This document shows, one piece after another, positions 51,660 through 60,662 of a stretch of DNA of 64,000 nucleotides; positions within the stretch are counted from its first letter, which is position 1; each line of letters opens with the position of its first letter. The DNA comes from Microbacterium sp. Root61. Lineage in GTDB: Bacteria > Actinomycetota > Actinomycetes > Actinomycetales > Microbacteriaceae. The stretch is from contig NZ_LMGU01000001.1 of the NCBI RefSeq assembly GCF_001427525.1, positions 2,231,116-2,295,115 on the forward strand, given 5' to 3'. A model generated the notes under the pieces. It was given only the letters and a program-made list of their open reading frames with translations. It ran no database searches and was not told the DNA's origin. The position numbers and the translations under genes were made by a program.

Positions 51660-53471
51660 CTAGTTCCAGATGTCGTCCCGCCCAACGGTGGCAAGGACCA
51701 GCCATGCCGTGCTTGCGACGGACTTGGCCGTGCTGATGCCGTACAGCGCATCGGCTTGCGTGGCGTACACGAAGGAGCCGTCCGCTTCCTGTCCGGCAGT
51801 CAAACCGTCCAGAAGGTCGCGATATCCGGCCATGTCGCCTGTTCGGTAGAGGGCGAGGAGAACCCCGAAGGATCCTTCATACCAGAGGGTGGGGGTGGCT
51901 CCGGGGTATCCGGGGCTGTCGTAGAACGGCATGTAGCCGGCGATCCCGCCGTCGACGATCTCGAACGGCGCCAGCGCCGCCATCGCCGATGCGACCTTCG
52001 CGGTGTGTCCGGCGCCGAGGAGCTGTATCGCTCCCCAGCTGTTCACGTCGAGCGGATCGGCCGTGTCGGGCACTCCGCCGTTCACTCCCTGGTTGAAGCG
52101 GGCAAGGGTGCTGTTCCACAGCTTCGACTGGATCGCCGTGTCGAGGTCATCCGCAATGACGGCGTAGTCGATGGGGCTGGTCCCGAGTACCGCCGCGGCG
52201 TGAGTCAGCGCCTGCCACGCGTCGATGTTGTGCTCGGTGGACGCCCACGGGATGGTGAAGCTCGGATCGAACACCGGGGGCGTCCCGACCTCGCCGCCGT
52301 AGCCGCCGAGGAACAGGCCGGCGGTCGCGCCCGAGGCGGACTGAGTGCCCAGAAGGAAGTCGAGGCCATCGACTGCGGCGGTCCTGTACGTCGCGATCGA
52401 CGGGTCCGTCGGATACGCGTCGATATAGCTGAGAAGAGCATCGACGGCGATGGCGTGCGCGCCGGTGCGATAGAACGGGTCGGCGAACGCCGGGCTGAGT
52501 TGAGGTGCGGCGAACACGAAGCCTCCAGCGCGGGTGCCCGTGGTGGTCTGCATGAGCAGGAGTCCATCGACGAGTTCCTTCGCCTGAGCGGGTCGACCGC
52601 TCGAGACGGCTGCCATCAACGCAAGAGCCTGGTCGTACACGACGGTGCGGTCCTGCAGACCCGTACCCCATTCAGGATCGGAGGGCGTGTACTCGTAGGA
52701 GCGAATGAGACCGTTGCGCAGGTCGCTCTCCGCCAGCACATCACCGGTGGCGGTCTCGACGAGGCGGAAGAGCTTGGATCCGGTGTTCGAGTTCGTGAAG
52801 CGGAACGTTCCGTCCGTTCGAGCCGGTGTCGAGGCCCAGTAGTAGATGGCGTCGGTCACGAGAAGCTGCTGAACCTCAAGGCCCGCATAGGTGTTCGGCG
52901 TGGGCCAGTGGGGACCATGGGGAGCGTAGGAGGCCGTGGCATCCAGCACGCCCAGCTCCCACTCCCCCGGGATGCTGGTGGACACTGACGACAGGTCGAT
53001 CGAGAACGCGCCGGTCACCGGATCCGCCAATGCCTGGACGGGAATCTGGACGGTGGCGGTTGCCGTCCTCTTGTACGCCTGGATGATCCATCGCCACGGC
53101 GTCGGTGTCAGCGTCACTGTGCCGGCGATGACTCCGCGGTAGCTGTCGGCGACCGTCGCGGGGCTGGATACGGCGATGACCGCCTTGTTCTCGGTCCCGT
53201 AGCTGCGGCCGGTGAGCGCGAATGTTCCATCGACCGCGGCGAGGTGGTTCGAGGCGTAGCTCGTGCTCGGTGCGATGGTGCTCGCGGTCACGACCTCCGT
53301 GCTGGTGTCCATCTGCGAGTCGAGCCAGGCGTTTGCCGCTGTGACGTGCGCATGATCGGTCACTGTGAGATCTTCCGGACTCAGCGCATAGGCCGGTGTG
53401 ACGCCGGCGATGATGAGCGCGACCGAGAGGGCCACACTCCCCGGGACGAGTATTGCGCGGACCTTGTTCAT
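51660..53471 (-). CDS. Secreted protein with predicted alpha-alpha toroid domain
   Basis: A 603-residue exported protein with a Sec signal peptide (AILVPGSVALSVALIIAGVTPAYA, cleavage near residue 29) and no lipobox. About 200 residues of beta-rich sequence precede a helical C-terminal part with repeated pairs (YDQALALMAAVSSGRPAQAKELVDGLLLMQ, RTGAHAIAVDALLSYIDAYP, AWQALTHAAAVLG, WYEGSFGVLLALYRTGDMAGYRDLL), typical of (alpha/alpha)6 barrel glycosidases or lyases. ATG 53471 follows AGAGG. It is divergent from the first ROK regulator. Probably acts on the polysaccharide whose sugars the downstream locus uses; catalytic residues cannot be assigned. Confidence 0.75.
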   Translation of the reverse strand: MNKVRAILVPGSVALSVALIIAGVTPAYALSPEDLTVTDHAHVTAANAWLDSQMDTSTEVVTASTIAPSTSYASNHLAAVDGTFALTGRSYGTENKAVIAVSSPATVADSYRGVIAGTVTLTPTPWRWIIQAYKRTATATVQIPVQALADPVTGAFSIDLSSVSTSIPGEWELGVLDATASYAPHGPHWPTPNTYAGLEVQQLLVTDAIYYWASTPARTDGTFRFTNSNTGSKLFRLVETATGDVLAESDLRNGLIRSYEYTPSDPEWGTGLQDRTVVYDQALALMAAVSSGRPAQAKELVDGLLLMQTTTGTRAGGFVFAAPQLSPAFADPFYRTGAHAIAVDALLSYIDAYPTDPSIATYRTAAVDGLDFLLGTQSASGATAGLFLGGYGGEVGTPPVFDPSFTIPWASTEHNIDAWQALTHAAAVLGTSPIDYAVIADDLDTAIQSKLWNSTLARFNQGVNGGVPDTADPLDVNSWGAIQLLGAGHTAKVASAMAALAPFEIVDGGIAGYMPFYDSPGYPGATPTLWYEGSFGVLLALYRTGDMAGYRDLLDGLTAGQEADGSFVYATQADALYGISTAKSVASTAWLVLATVGRDDIWN

Positions 53472-53563
53472 CGCGACCTCTTTCGATTCGAAGTACATCG
53501 TCGAGCCTGGGTTGGACGCTAAGATAGCACCACTTCACCGTTTGATTTCATGATGAGAAAAAA

Positions 53564-54790
53564 ATGTCAGCTGTAGCGCAAAGTTTCGAGCCCACGAGGA
53601 GCGAGGTGCTCGCGTGCCTTCTCTCCGGCGAAGAAACAGATGTGCACGAGCTCGCCGCGAAGACCGGTCTGAGCCAATCGACGGTCTTCCGTTCGGTCGA
53701 TCAGCTCCTCCAAGTGCCCAATCTGCTGCACCGCCGCGTCGCTCGCGAGGGCGGTCGAGGACGACCCACGACCAAGGTGATGCTGAACCGGCGCTACTCG
53801 GTCCTGGTGGGCGTCGTGTTGGACAGCGCCGTCAGCCGCTTCATCCTCACCGACGTGCTCGGGCGGGCGTGGGGCGAGCGGAAGCTGACGACGCCACCCG
53901 CACTCACGGCTGCTGAACTCGCGGACTGGGTGGTCACTGAGACCCGCGACCTCGTCGCAGAACTGGGTGAAGGGTCCCCTCTCGGAGCCCTCGCCGTCGG
54001 AGTGCCCGGGGCACTCACCCCGGATCAGGAGCAGGTTGTCGGATCGCACAACCTTCCGATCATCGGGGGCCCCGACTTCATCGATCGGATTCGTCGCACG
54101 ATGCACGTTCCCGTGAGATTCGAGAACGACTCGCACGCAGCACTCCTCGGCGAACTCAGCTTCGGGGCAGTGAGCGCCTCCGGCGTGGTGGTGCTCGTCA
54201 CCATGAGCACCGGCGTGAGCGCTGCCATCGCGGTCGAAGGCGAGATTCTCGTAGGGAGCACCGGATCGCTGGGAGAGTTCGGCCGGCTGACGCTCACGGC
54301 GGACGGGCTTCGCGTCGAAGACCTGTTGAGCGAAGCGGGGCTCAACAAGCATCTCCGAGCGCGCGGGCATCCGATCGACGATTCGGTTGGTCTGGCTGCA
54401 GCTGTCGAGGAGGATCCACGCATCCGACGGCAGATGGATGACGCGTTCGACCACCTGATCGCGATCATCGCCCTCGCCTACGAGCCCCACACCATTCTGG
54501 TCACGGGTGGATTCTCCGCGCTGTTCCCGGAGAACCGCCTCGCTTCGGTCGCGCGCAGGGTCGAGGACCAGGTCCTTGTCCGCACAGACATTCGTCGCGC
54601 GGATCTGGGCGACGACTCAGCTCTTCTCGGCGCGATCTCACTCGCATCGGCTGCTCGGTTCGCGGAGTTCGGACTGACGGATCAGCAGTTGGCGGCGCTC
54701 CCGCCCGCGACGCTGGCCCCGGTTGCACCGTCCGGCGCCCCTGTCACGGCGACGAGTGCCCGCCCGCCGATGCCTGTCGATGCGCCCTAA
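53564..54790 (+). CDS. ROK-family regulator 1 (no zinc motif)
   Basis: A 408-residue protein. An N-terminal winged helix (EVLACLLSGEETDVHELAAKTGLSQSTVFRSVDQLL) is followed by a ROK domain: GVPGALTPDQEQVVGSHNLP, the catalytic-type FENDSHAALLGE, VVLVTMSTGVSAAIAVEGEI, and LVTGGFSALFPENRL. The first phosphate loop is lost (VGVVLDSAVSRFIL instead of DxGGTxxR), and the CxCGxxGCxE zinc motif is replaced by GSTGSLGEFGRL, so it is a non-catalytic sugar-responsive regulator. It overlaps nagA by 11 bases and so belongs to the nagA transcript. It is divergent from the secreted toroid protein. Confidence 0.87.
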   Translation: MSAVAQSFEPTRSEVLACLLSGEETDVHELAAKTGLSQSTVFRSVDQLLQVPNLLHRRVAREGGRGRPTTKVMLNRRYSVLVGVVLDSAVSRFILTDVLGRAWGERKLTTPPALTAAELADWVVTETRDLVAELGEGSPLGALAVGVPGALTPDQEQVVGSHNLPIIGGPDFIDRIRRTMHVPVRFENDSHAALLGELSFGAVSASGVVVLVTMSTGVSAAIAVEGEILVGSTGSLGEFGRLTLTADGLRVEDLLSEAGLNKHLRARGHPIDDSVGLAAAVEEDPRIRRQMDDAFDHLIAIIALAYEPHTILVTGGFSALFPENRLASVARRVEDQVLVRTDIRRADLGDDSALLGAISLASAARFAEFGLTDQQLAALPPATLAPVAPSGAPVTATSARPPMPVDAP

Positions 54791-55943
54791 GGCGGTTCGC
54801 GAGGCGAGGTCGGCTCAGCTGCTCCTCTTCAACGGCACGATCATCGCTCCGGACCGGGCCCTGGAGCATTCGGTCACCGTCAGGAATGGAGCCATCGACG
54901 GCTACGGGGCCACGGCGAAGGATCACGACGGGCCGATGCTCGACCTCCGCGGCGGGGTCGTCCGGGCAGGGTATATCGATCTGCACTGCCACGGGGGCGG
55001 CGGTGCGGGCGTGTACTCGGGCGACGAGGATGACGTCGCCACGACTGCCGAGACGCACCTCCGCCGCGGTACCACCAGCATGCTGGCCTCTCTCACAGCG
55101 GCGCCCACGTCCGCTCTGCGGGCGGCAGCCGAAGCGGTGGCGCGATCGGTCGCGTCCCGACGTGCACCGAACATCGTCGGCGTTCACTTCGAAGGGCCCT
55201 ACCTCTCGCGCAAGCGACCCGGTGCGCAACCCCCGGATGGACTCCGCGACGTAGAGGAAGGGGAGCTCGAGGAGCTGATCGCCGCGTGCGCAGGCCTGCC
55301 GGTCTCCATGACGATCGCCCCGGAGCTGCCGGGCGCGATCGCGGCCATCCGTCGCTTCGCGCATCGCGTGCGGTTCTTCATCGGGCACACCGACGCCACT
55401 GCGGCCGAGTTCGACGTCGCAGTCGATGCCGGGGCGCACGGCGTCACCCACCTCTTCAATGCGATGCCGCCGTTTCATCATCGCGAACCGGGCCCCGTGG
55501 CGCGGGCGTTGCTGGATCCACGGGTGCGCAGCGAGATCATCCTCGACGGACATCACATGGACGACGACGCCGTTCGCGTCGCCTTGGCCGTCGCCGGGCC
55601 GCGGCGGCTCATGCTGGTGACCGACGCGATGGCCGCGGCAGGCATGACCGACGGCGATTATTCACTGCCGGGTCTGCGCGCAACGGTGGAAGACGGGGCC
55701 GCATACGTCTCGGGCACGTCGACCCTGGCCGGATCCACGCTCACGATGGATCGGGCCGTGCAGCGACTGATCGAGCTCGGCTCGACGCCGCACGAGGTGA
55801 GCGAGATGGCGTCCGGCAATGCGGCCGAGTTGATGGGGTGGACTGACCGTGGCTCCCTCCGGATCGGCGCGCGGGCGGACTTCGTGGTCACGGACGCCGT
55901 CGGCAAGGTTCGGTCGGTCTTCCTCGCCGGCGAACCGATCTGA
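54780..55943 (+). CDS. nagA: N-acetylglucosamine-6-phosphate deacetylase
   Basis: A 387-residue amidohydrolase that turns GlcNAc-6-P into GlcN-6-P and acetate. The metal and substrate motifs are intact: GYIDLHCHGGGGAG, VGVHFEGPYLS, FFIGHTDATAAEFD, GVTHLFNAMPPFHHREPG, and VTDAMAAAGMTDG, with the Glu/His/Asp set of the NagA family. ATG 54780 overlaps the ROK1 stop by 11 bases. Its partner nagB is 7 kb further on, separated by the importer and two oxidoreductases on the other side of the locus. Confidence 0.95.
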   Translation: MRPKAVREARSAQLLLFNGTIIAPDRALEHSVTVRNGAIDGYGATAKDHDGPMLDLRGGVVRAGYIDLHCHGGGGAGVYSGDEDDVATTAETHLRRGTTSMLASLTAAPTSALRAAAEAVARSVASRRAPNIVGVHFEGPYLSRKRPGAQPPDGLRDVEEGELEELIAACAGLPVSMTIAPELPGAIAAIRRFAHRVRFFIGHTDATAAEFDVAVDAGAHGVTHLFNAMPPFHHREPGPVARALLDPRVRSEIILDGHHMDDDAVRVALAVAGPRRLMLVTDAMAAAGMTDGDYSLPGLRATVEDGAAYVSGTSTLAGSTLTMDRAVQRLIELGSTPHEVSEMASGNAAELMGWTDRGSLRIGARADFVVTDAVGKVRSVFLAGEPI

Positions 55944-55951
55944 GCAGGTGA

Positions 55952-57142
55952 TCAGGTCGCGGGGACGGGAGCGGTCTTGAGCGCTGCGGCGATAGAAGTC
56001 GCCTCCGGGAGGCCGGCGAGCTGCTCCGCTGCGACGCCGTGGTCGCGATACAGCGCGAGCAGTCCGAGCGCCATCGCACCGAGCAGACCGGAGTCATCCC
56101 GAAGCGACGACGGACGGACCTCACAATCGACCTCCGTGCCCGCTCGCATGCGCTCGGCAATGGCGGTCAGGGTCTCCGGCGGGAACACGTCGGAGAACCC
56201 ACCCGACAGAAGGATCGTGGCGGGTTCGTAGGCCAGCGCGATGATTCCCAGAACGTGCTGCAAGGCGCCGTGGATGTCGCTCAAGAGATCGCGGAACGCG
56301 TCGGGGTCGGAGAGGAGCTCTCGTGACGAGGCCATCGGATGCCCGCTTCTGGTCGCGTACTCGGGCAATGCCGCCCCGCTCAAGAGGTCTCGGACCCGTG
56401 CGTCAGTGCCCGGCAACGGCAACCTGCCGAACTCGCCGAGCGATCCCTCCGCGCCGGAGAGTATCTCGCCGCGCACCGCTGCCGCCGCGCTGATACCAGT
56501 GCCCAGGATGAGCAGCACGGTCGTCTCGGAGGGGGGTGTGCTTCCGTAGGAAAGCTCTCCCAGGAGCGCCAGACTTGAGTCGTTGTCGAACCTGACAGGC
56601 ACCTCGAGCGTGGTGGAGACACGTTCCATGAAGGCGGTGCCGACGATCGCCGGCAGGTTCAGGGAGCCGACGACGCGGTCGCGCTCGGACGAGACCGCGC
56701 CAGGAACTCCGACCCCGACCGCGCCGAGGTGAGCGCCGTCGCCGAATTCCCCGACCAGGGCACTGACGTGAGCAGCGAGCCAGTCCCCGAGCTCCTCGGC
56801 TGTGCGATCGCGCGGCGTGGCGAGACGGACCTTCGCCAGAGGCTTGCCCAAAGCGTCCGCCAGAACGATCCGACAGTTCGTGCCGCCCAGATCCACGCCC
56901 GCCACGAGCGAGAACCGACGGTTGACCGCCACGCGACGGCCCGGTCGGCCGGGCCCGCTCTGCGCCGAAGGGCGGCTCTCGATCAGACCGTGGGCGTTCA
57001 TCAGGTCATCCACGGAACGCAGCACGGTCGAGGTGCTGAGACCCGTGTCGGAGACAAGGCGCTGGATATCCACTTCGTCGCCGGCGAGCAGTCGTGCGAG
57101 CACATCAGTGCGGTTGGGTTCGAATCCCGCAAGCGGTTTCAT
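55952..57142 (-). CDS. ROK-family regulator 2 (no zinc motif)
   Basis: A 396-residue paralogue of the ROK1 protein. HTH: DVLARLLAGDEVDIQRLVSDTGLSTSTVLRSVDDLM. Unlike ROK1 it keeps a good phosphate loop (VAGVDLGGTNCRIVLADALG), GVGVPGAVSSERDRVVGSLNLP, FDNDSSLALLGE and LLILGTGISAAAAVRGEI. The zinc CxCG motif is again missing (GAEGSLGEFGRLPL). So it may still bind ATP and sugar, but it is most likely the repressor of the importer genes, of which it is the distal gene (102 bp after the MalG-like stop). It converges on nagA with an 8-bp gap. Confidence 0.87.
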   Translation of the reverse strand: MKPLAGFEPNRTDVLARLLAGDEVDIQRLVSDTGLSTSTVLRSVDDLMNAHGLIESRPSAQSGPGRPGRRVAVNRRFSLVAGVDLGGTNCRIVLADALGKPLAKVRLATPRDRTAEELGDWLAAHVSALVGEFGDGAHLGAVGVGVPGAVSSERDRVVGSLNLPAIVGTAFMERVSTTLEVPVRFDNDSSLALLGELSYGSTPPSETTVLLILGTGISAAAAVRGEILSGAEGSLGEFGRLPLPGTDARVRDLLSGAALPEYATRSGHPMASSRELLSDPDAFRDLLSDIHGALQHVLGIIALAYEPATILLSGGFSDVFPPETLTAIAERMRAGTEVDCEVRPSSLRDDSGLLGAMALGLLALYRDHGVAAEQLAGLPEATSIAAALKTAPVPAT

Positions 57143-57244
57143 GGGGTCACTCTCGGAGGAAATGAGTACGGAGATCAGCCGGACGCGCGCAGCGCACCGG
57201 AGCGGATCGGTTGATGGTGTGCGGTCCGGCCATCCGGCGGGCGG

Positions 57245-58087
57245 TCACCCCTTCACGCTGCCCGCCGACATGCCGCTGACGAGCTTGCGCTGGACGATCA
57301 TGAAGAAGACGACAACCGGGATCGCGAAGAGAACGGAGCCCGCGACGATGCCGCCGTAGTCGGTTCCAACGTTGGTGCTGAAGGAGACGAGCCAGACGGG
57401 CAGCGTGTACTTCTCCTGCTCCTGCAACATGACGTACGCCACGATGTAGTCGTTCCACGCGGCGATGAACGCGAACACGCTGCAGGAGATGACACCGGGA
57501 AGCACGAGCGGGAAGTAGATGCTACGCAGGAGTCGCGTCTCCCCGGCGCCGTCAAGGCGGGCGGCCTCTTCGAGCTCTGCGGGGATCGCTTGGAAGAACC
57601 CGCGGAGGACGACGATGCCGAAGGGGAGGACGGTGGCGGTGTACGCCAGGCACAGACCCAGGAAGCTGTTGAGGAGCCCGAGGTCGCGGAATGTCAGGAA
57701 CAACGGAATGAGGATCGCTGCGCCGGGGATCATCTGCACCGCCAGCAGAACAACGACGATGGCCTTGCGTCCCGGGAATCGAAGCCTGGTGAGTGCTGCG
57801 GCGGCGAAGAAGCCGAGTAGAACAGTCACGATCGTGACGACGATCGTGACGAGCACGCTGTTGCCGAGCGATGTCAGGAAGCCAGGTTTCTGGATCGCGC
57901 CGATGTAGTTGTCCAGTGTGAAGGGCTGCGGGATGAACTGCGGTGTGGTCGAGACGATGTTGCCCGAAGTCTTGAACGAGGTGCTGAGCATCCAGTAGAT
58001 GGGGAACGCCCAGATCACGCAGAACACGATGACGACGACGTTCGCGACGGTATGGCGAGGCTTCGGCCGGCGCACGACAGTGCTCAC
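57245..58087 (-). CDS. Carbohydrate ABC transporter permease (MalG-like)
   Basis: A 280-residue permease with six helices. N-terminal HTVANVVVIVFCVIWAFPIYWMLSTSFKT is the MalG-type start; the EAA loop reads ELEEAARLDGAGETRLLRSIYFPLVLPG, and the C-terminal AFIAAWNDYIVAYVML is conserved. GTG 58087 overlaps the MalF-like stop as GTGA. With its partner and the lipoprotein it imports a sugar or oligosaccharide. No ATPase gene is in the operon, so a shared MsiK-type ATPase, as in streptomycetes, is assumed. Confidence 0.92.
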   Translation of the reverse strand: MSTVVRRPKPRHTVANVVVIVFCVIWAFPIYWMLSTSFKTSGNIVSTTPQFIPQPFTLDNYIGAIQKPGFLTSLGNSVLVTIVVTIVTVLLGFFAAAALTRLRFPGRKAIVVVLLAVQMIPGAAILIPLFLTFRDLGLLNSFLGLCLAYTATVLPFGIVVLRGFFQAIPAELEEAARLDGAGETRLLRSIYFPLVLPGVISCSVFAFIAAWNDYIVAYVMLQEQEKYTLPVWLVSFSTNVGTDYGGIVAGSVLFAIPVVVFFMIVQRKLVSGMSAGSVKG

Positions 58088-59088
58088 AGTTCTCCCTGCT
58101 TGACGAGGCGGCGGGTGTAGAAGGCGGTCAGGACCAGCAGCATCACCGCGGTCACTACGGCGATGGCCGACCCCTGCCCGAAATCGTTGGAGGCGAAGGC
58201 CGTCTTGAACGACCAGATACTGAGAGTCGTGGTTCCCCCATCGGGACCGCCTCGTGTGAGGACCCACAGCTGAGTGAAGGCGTTGAACTGCCAGATGAGT
58301 TCGAGGATCATCACGAGGTACAGCTGAGGGAGCAGGAACGGCAAGGTGACGTAGCGGTATAGCTGGATACCGCCCGCCCCATCGAGTCGAGCGGCTTCGG
58401 AGAACTCGGCGGGAATCTGGGATTGACCGGCGTAGAGGGTCAAAGCGGCGAAAGGAACGGACTGCCAGACGATGAGCAGCCAGACGATCGCGAACGCCTC
58501 GAACGGTGTGCCCGTCCAGTTGTGCGAGGTGAAGTCTCCGAATACCCCGAGCTGTGTGATCATCCAGTTGACCACTCCGTAGAGCGGCTGGAAGAGCCAC
58601 TGCCACACCAGCACGGAGGTGACCACCGGAATCGCCCACGTGGTGATCAGGACGATGTTGAGGATCAGCCGGACCTTCGGAGAGATCCGGGTCATGAGCT
58701 CGGACAATGCGAGCCCGATGCCCATGATGGCCACTACGAGCGAGACGGTGAAGCCGAGTGTCCGCAGAAGAACCGGAATGAAGTCGGGGTCCGTGAGCAT
58801 CGCGACATAGTTGTCGAAGCCCACCCACACGGTCTCGCCCGAGAACAGCGAGCTGATGCCGAAGTCTTGGAACGAGTTGACGACCATCTTCGCGAGCGGG
58901 AAGAAGAGCGTCACCCCGAGCGCGATCGCCGCGGGCAACAGAAGAAGGAAAGCCGGGCGCCACTGACGAGATGAGAACGCCGGCCTCTTCCCCGATCCGG
59001 GGGGCGTCGAGGAAGAGGTCGGCGTCGGGGCATCCGCGGACCGACGCGACAGTGAGCTCTCGGGCTCACCTACGGCTAGACGCGTCAT
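58084..59088 (-). CDS. Carbohydrate ABC transporter permease (MalF-like)
   Basis: A 334-residue permease. A Ser/Pro-rich cytoplasmic N-terminus of about 45 residues is followed by RPAFLLLLPAAIALGVTLFFPLAKMVVNSFQDFG, a MalF/UgpA-type first helix. The EAA loop EFSEAARLDGAGGIQLYRYVTLPFLLPQ is intact. It is translated ahead of the MalG-like subunit with a GTGA overlap and lies 32 bp after the lipoprotein gene. Confidence 0.92.
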   Translation of the reverse strand: MTRLAVGEPESSLSRRSADAPTPTSSSTPPGSGKRPAFSSRQWRPAFLLLLPAAIALGVTLFFPLAKMVVNSFQDFGISSLFSGETVWVGFDNYVAMLTDPDFIPVLLRTLGFTVSLVVAIMGIGLALSELMTRISPKVRLILNIVLITTWAIPVVTSVLVWQWLFQPLYGVVNWMITQLGVFGDFTSHNWTGTPFEAFAIVWLLIVWQSVPFAALTLYAGQSQIPAEFSEAARLDGAGGIQLYRYVTLPFLLPQLYLVMILELIWQFNAFTQLWVLTRGGPDGGTTTLSIWSFKTAFASNDFGQGSAIAVVTAVMLLVLTAFYTRRLVKQGEL

Positions 59089-59120
59089 CTGCGGACGACC
59101 TTTCTCAAGAGGGGATCGGA

Positions 59121-60413
59121 CTACTTGGTGTTGAGCGTCTTGTTGAGGTGATCATCGAAGTCTCGTGCAGCCTCTTCGACCGACTTGGACCCCGTGGCGA
59201 CCTGCGTGAAGAAGTCGGTCAGCGAACCATCCGCTTCGATGGCGACCCAACCAGCCGTGGGTGGGGTGGACACCGTCACCTGCGACGCCTCGTAGAAGGC
59301 CTGCATCTCCTCGGGAAGCGTCTTGGAGACCTGCTCGACGAGCACGCTCGAGTTCGGCGCGTGCGCGTTCTCCTCGAACACGAAGCCCAACTGGACCTCC
59401 GTGCTCGCCAACAGCTCCAGGTACTTGACACCCAGTTCCTGCTTCTTGCTCTTGGCTCCGATGCCCATGGTCGAGCCGCCGAGGAACGACGGCTTGATGC
59501 CGTCGGCCTTGTTCTGCGTCGGCCACGTGAAGCTGCCGACCTGGCCGACCAGGTCGGGGTTCGCCTCCTGAACCCGCTTGACTGTGTTGCCATCGCCGAC
59601 CATCGCGGCAGCCTGGCCCGAGGAGAACACGACGTTCGGGTCGGGCGTGCCCATCGCCGCCGCGCGCGATGCTTCGATCGAGTAGGTGTTCTGGAACTCC
59701 TTGAACTGCTCCAGTCCCTTCTGCGACTCCGGCGTCGACAGCTGACCAGCCCACTCGCCGTCGTCCTGAGCGGCGATCGCGCCATCGGCGTCGTAGAGGA
59801 ACGGCAGACCGCCGAACCAGTTGCTTCCGGCGAGGTAGAACGCCGAGAACTCCGGAGCGGTGTTCGCCGCCTTGATCGCGTCCAGCGCGGTGGTCAGCTC
59901 GTCCCACGTGGTCGGCTCGGTGGTGATACCGGCGTCTGCCCAGATCTTCTTGTTGTAGACGATGGCGCGAGCGCCCGAGTAGAGCGGCAGCGCGAACAGC
60001 TTGTCGTCCACGGTCGCCGGCCCTTCGAGGCCGTCGAGCCAGGCATCGGAGTTCTCGAAGTCATCGCGGTGAGATGTCAGGTCGTAGAGCGCGCCGCCCT
60101 CCGCGTAGAGGGGAACCTGCGTGTTGCCCATCTCGAAGACATCGGGTCCGCTGTCGCTCGACAGCGCCGTGACGAGCTTCGTCGTGATGCCGTCCCACTG
60201 CTGAATCTCGACCTTCACCTTCGCGCCGGTCTCCTCCTCGAACTGCTTGTTGAGGGCGTCGATGCTCTCGTCGGTGAACGAGTCCTGCATGTACCAGACC
60301 GTCAGCGTCTCATCGGTCGACGCCTCACTGGCGCTTCCTCCCGGCTGCTGTGCGCAAGAGGTCAACGCAAGGGCTGCGACGACCAGAGGAACGGCGATGA
60401 TTCTCTTCTTCAT
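59121..60413 (-). CDS. Sugar-binding lipoprotein, family 1 (amino-sugar importer)
   Basis: A 430-residue SBP_bac_1 lipoprotein. Signal peptide KKRIIAVPLVVAALALTSC with lipobox LTSC. Mature domain: TLTVWYMQDSFTDESIDALNKQFEEETGAKVKVEIQQWDG, GPDVFEMGNTQVPLYAEGGALYDLT, ALPLYSGARAIVYNKKIWADAGI, PTTWDELTTALDAIKA, and VKYLELLASTEVQLGFV. It heads the minus-strand importer operon and is divergent from the Gfo/Idh/MocA genes. Linked nagA and nagB suggest GlcNAc, a chitooligosaccharide or another amino sugar as ligand; NgcE of streptomycetes is a similar protein. The exact ligand is unproven. Confidence 0.92.
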   Translation of the reverse strand: MKKRIIAVPLVVAALALTSCAQQPGGSASEASTDETLTVWYMQDSFTDESIDALNKQFEEETGAKVKVEIQQWDGITTKLVTALSSDSGPDVFEMGNTQVPLYAEGGALYDLTSHRDDFENSDAWLDGLEGPATVDDKLFALPLYSGARAIVYNKKIWADAGITTEPTTWDELTTALDAIKAANTAPEFSAFYLAGSNWFGGLPFLYDADGAIAAQDDGEWAGQLSTPESQKGLEQFKEFQNTYSIEASRAAAMGTPDPNVVFSSGQAAAMVGDGNTVKRVQEANPDLVGQVGSFTWPTQNKADGIKPSFLGGSTMGIGAKSKKQELGVKYLELLASTEVQLGFVFEENAHAPNSSVLVEQVSKTLPEEMQAFYEASQVTVSTPPTAGWVAIEADGSLTDFFTQVATGSKSVEEAARDFDDHLNKTLNTK

Positions 60414-60541
60414 TGCTGTGATGCCTCCATGGCTAATGAGCGCGACATGCGCTCGCGGTGACGATCCACGTCCGGGGGTGGGATCGGTTGATGCCCGGCA
60501 AGTGGATCGGTGCCGGCCGCAGAAGCGTCATCCGCGACGGC

Positions 60542-60597
60542 GTGAAGTGAGTTTCACTCACGCTGACCAAAAATGCAAGATGTTCGCTTGCTTTTTT
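60542..60597. promoter_or_regulatory. Cluster of symmetric elements between importer and oxidoreductase genes
   Basis: Within the 249-bp divergent region: overlapping GTGAA/TTCAC (60542-60557) and GTGAG/CTCAC (60547-60561) repeats, then an 11-bp inverted repeat with one mismatch, AAAAATGCAAG (60569-60579) and CTTGCTTTTTT (60587-60597). The AT-rich arms resemble ROK (NagC-type) operator style. The last one could in principle also form a terminator-like hairpin with a T-run on the plus strand. Confidence 0.5.
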
Positions 60598-60662
60598 TTG
60601 CACGTTGGTTGAAACTCGCTCTTGGGCGCCTCGCCCACCACCGACTTTCCGGAGAAGCATCC

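Noticed and set aside
51351..52988. Plus-strand frame of 545 codons
   Set aside because: Antisense to the secreted toroid protein, whose signal peptide and helical repeats are clear; only its first part coincides with the kinase remnant.
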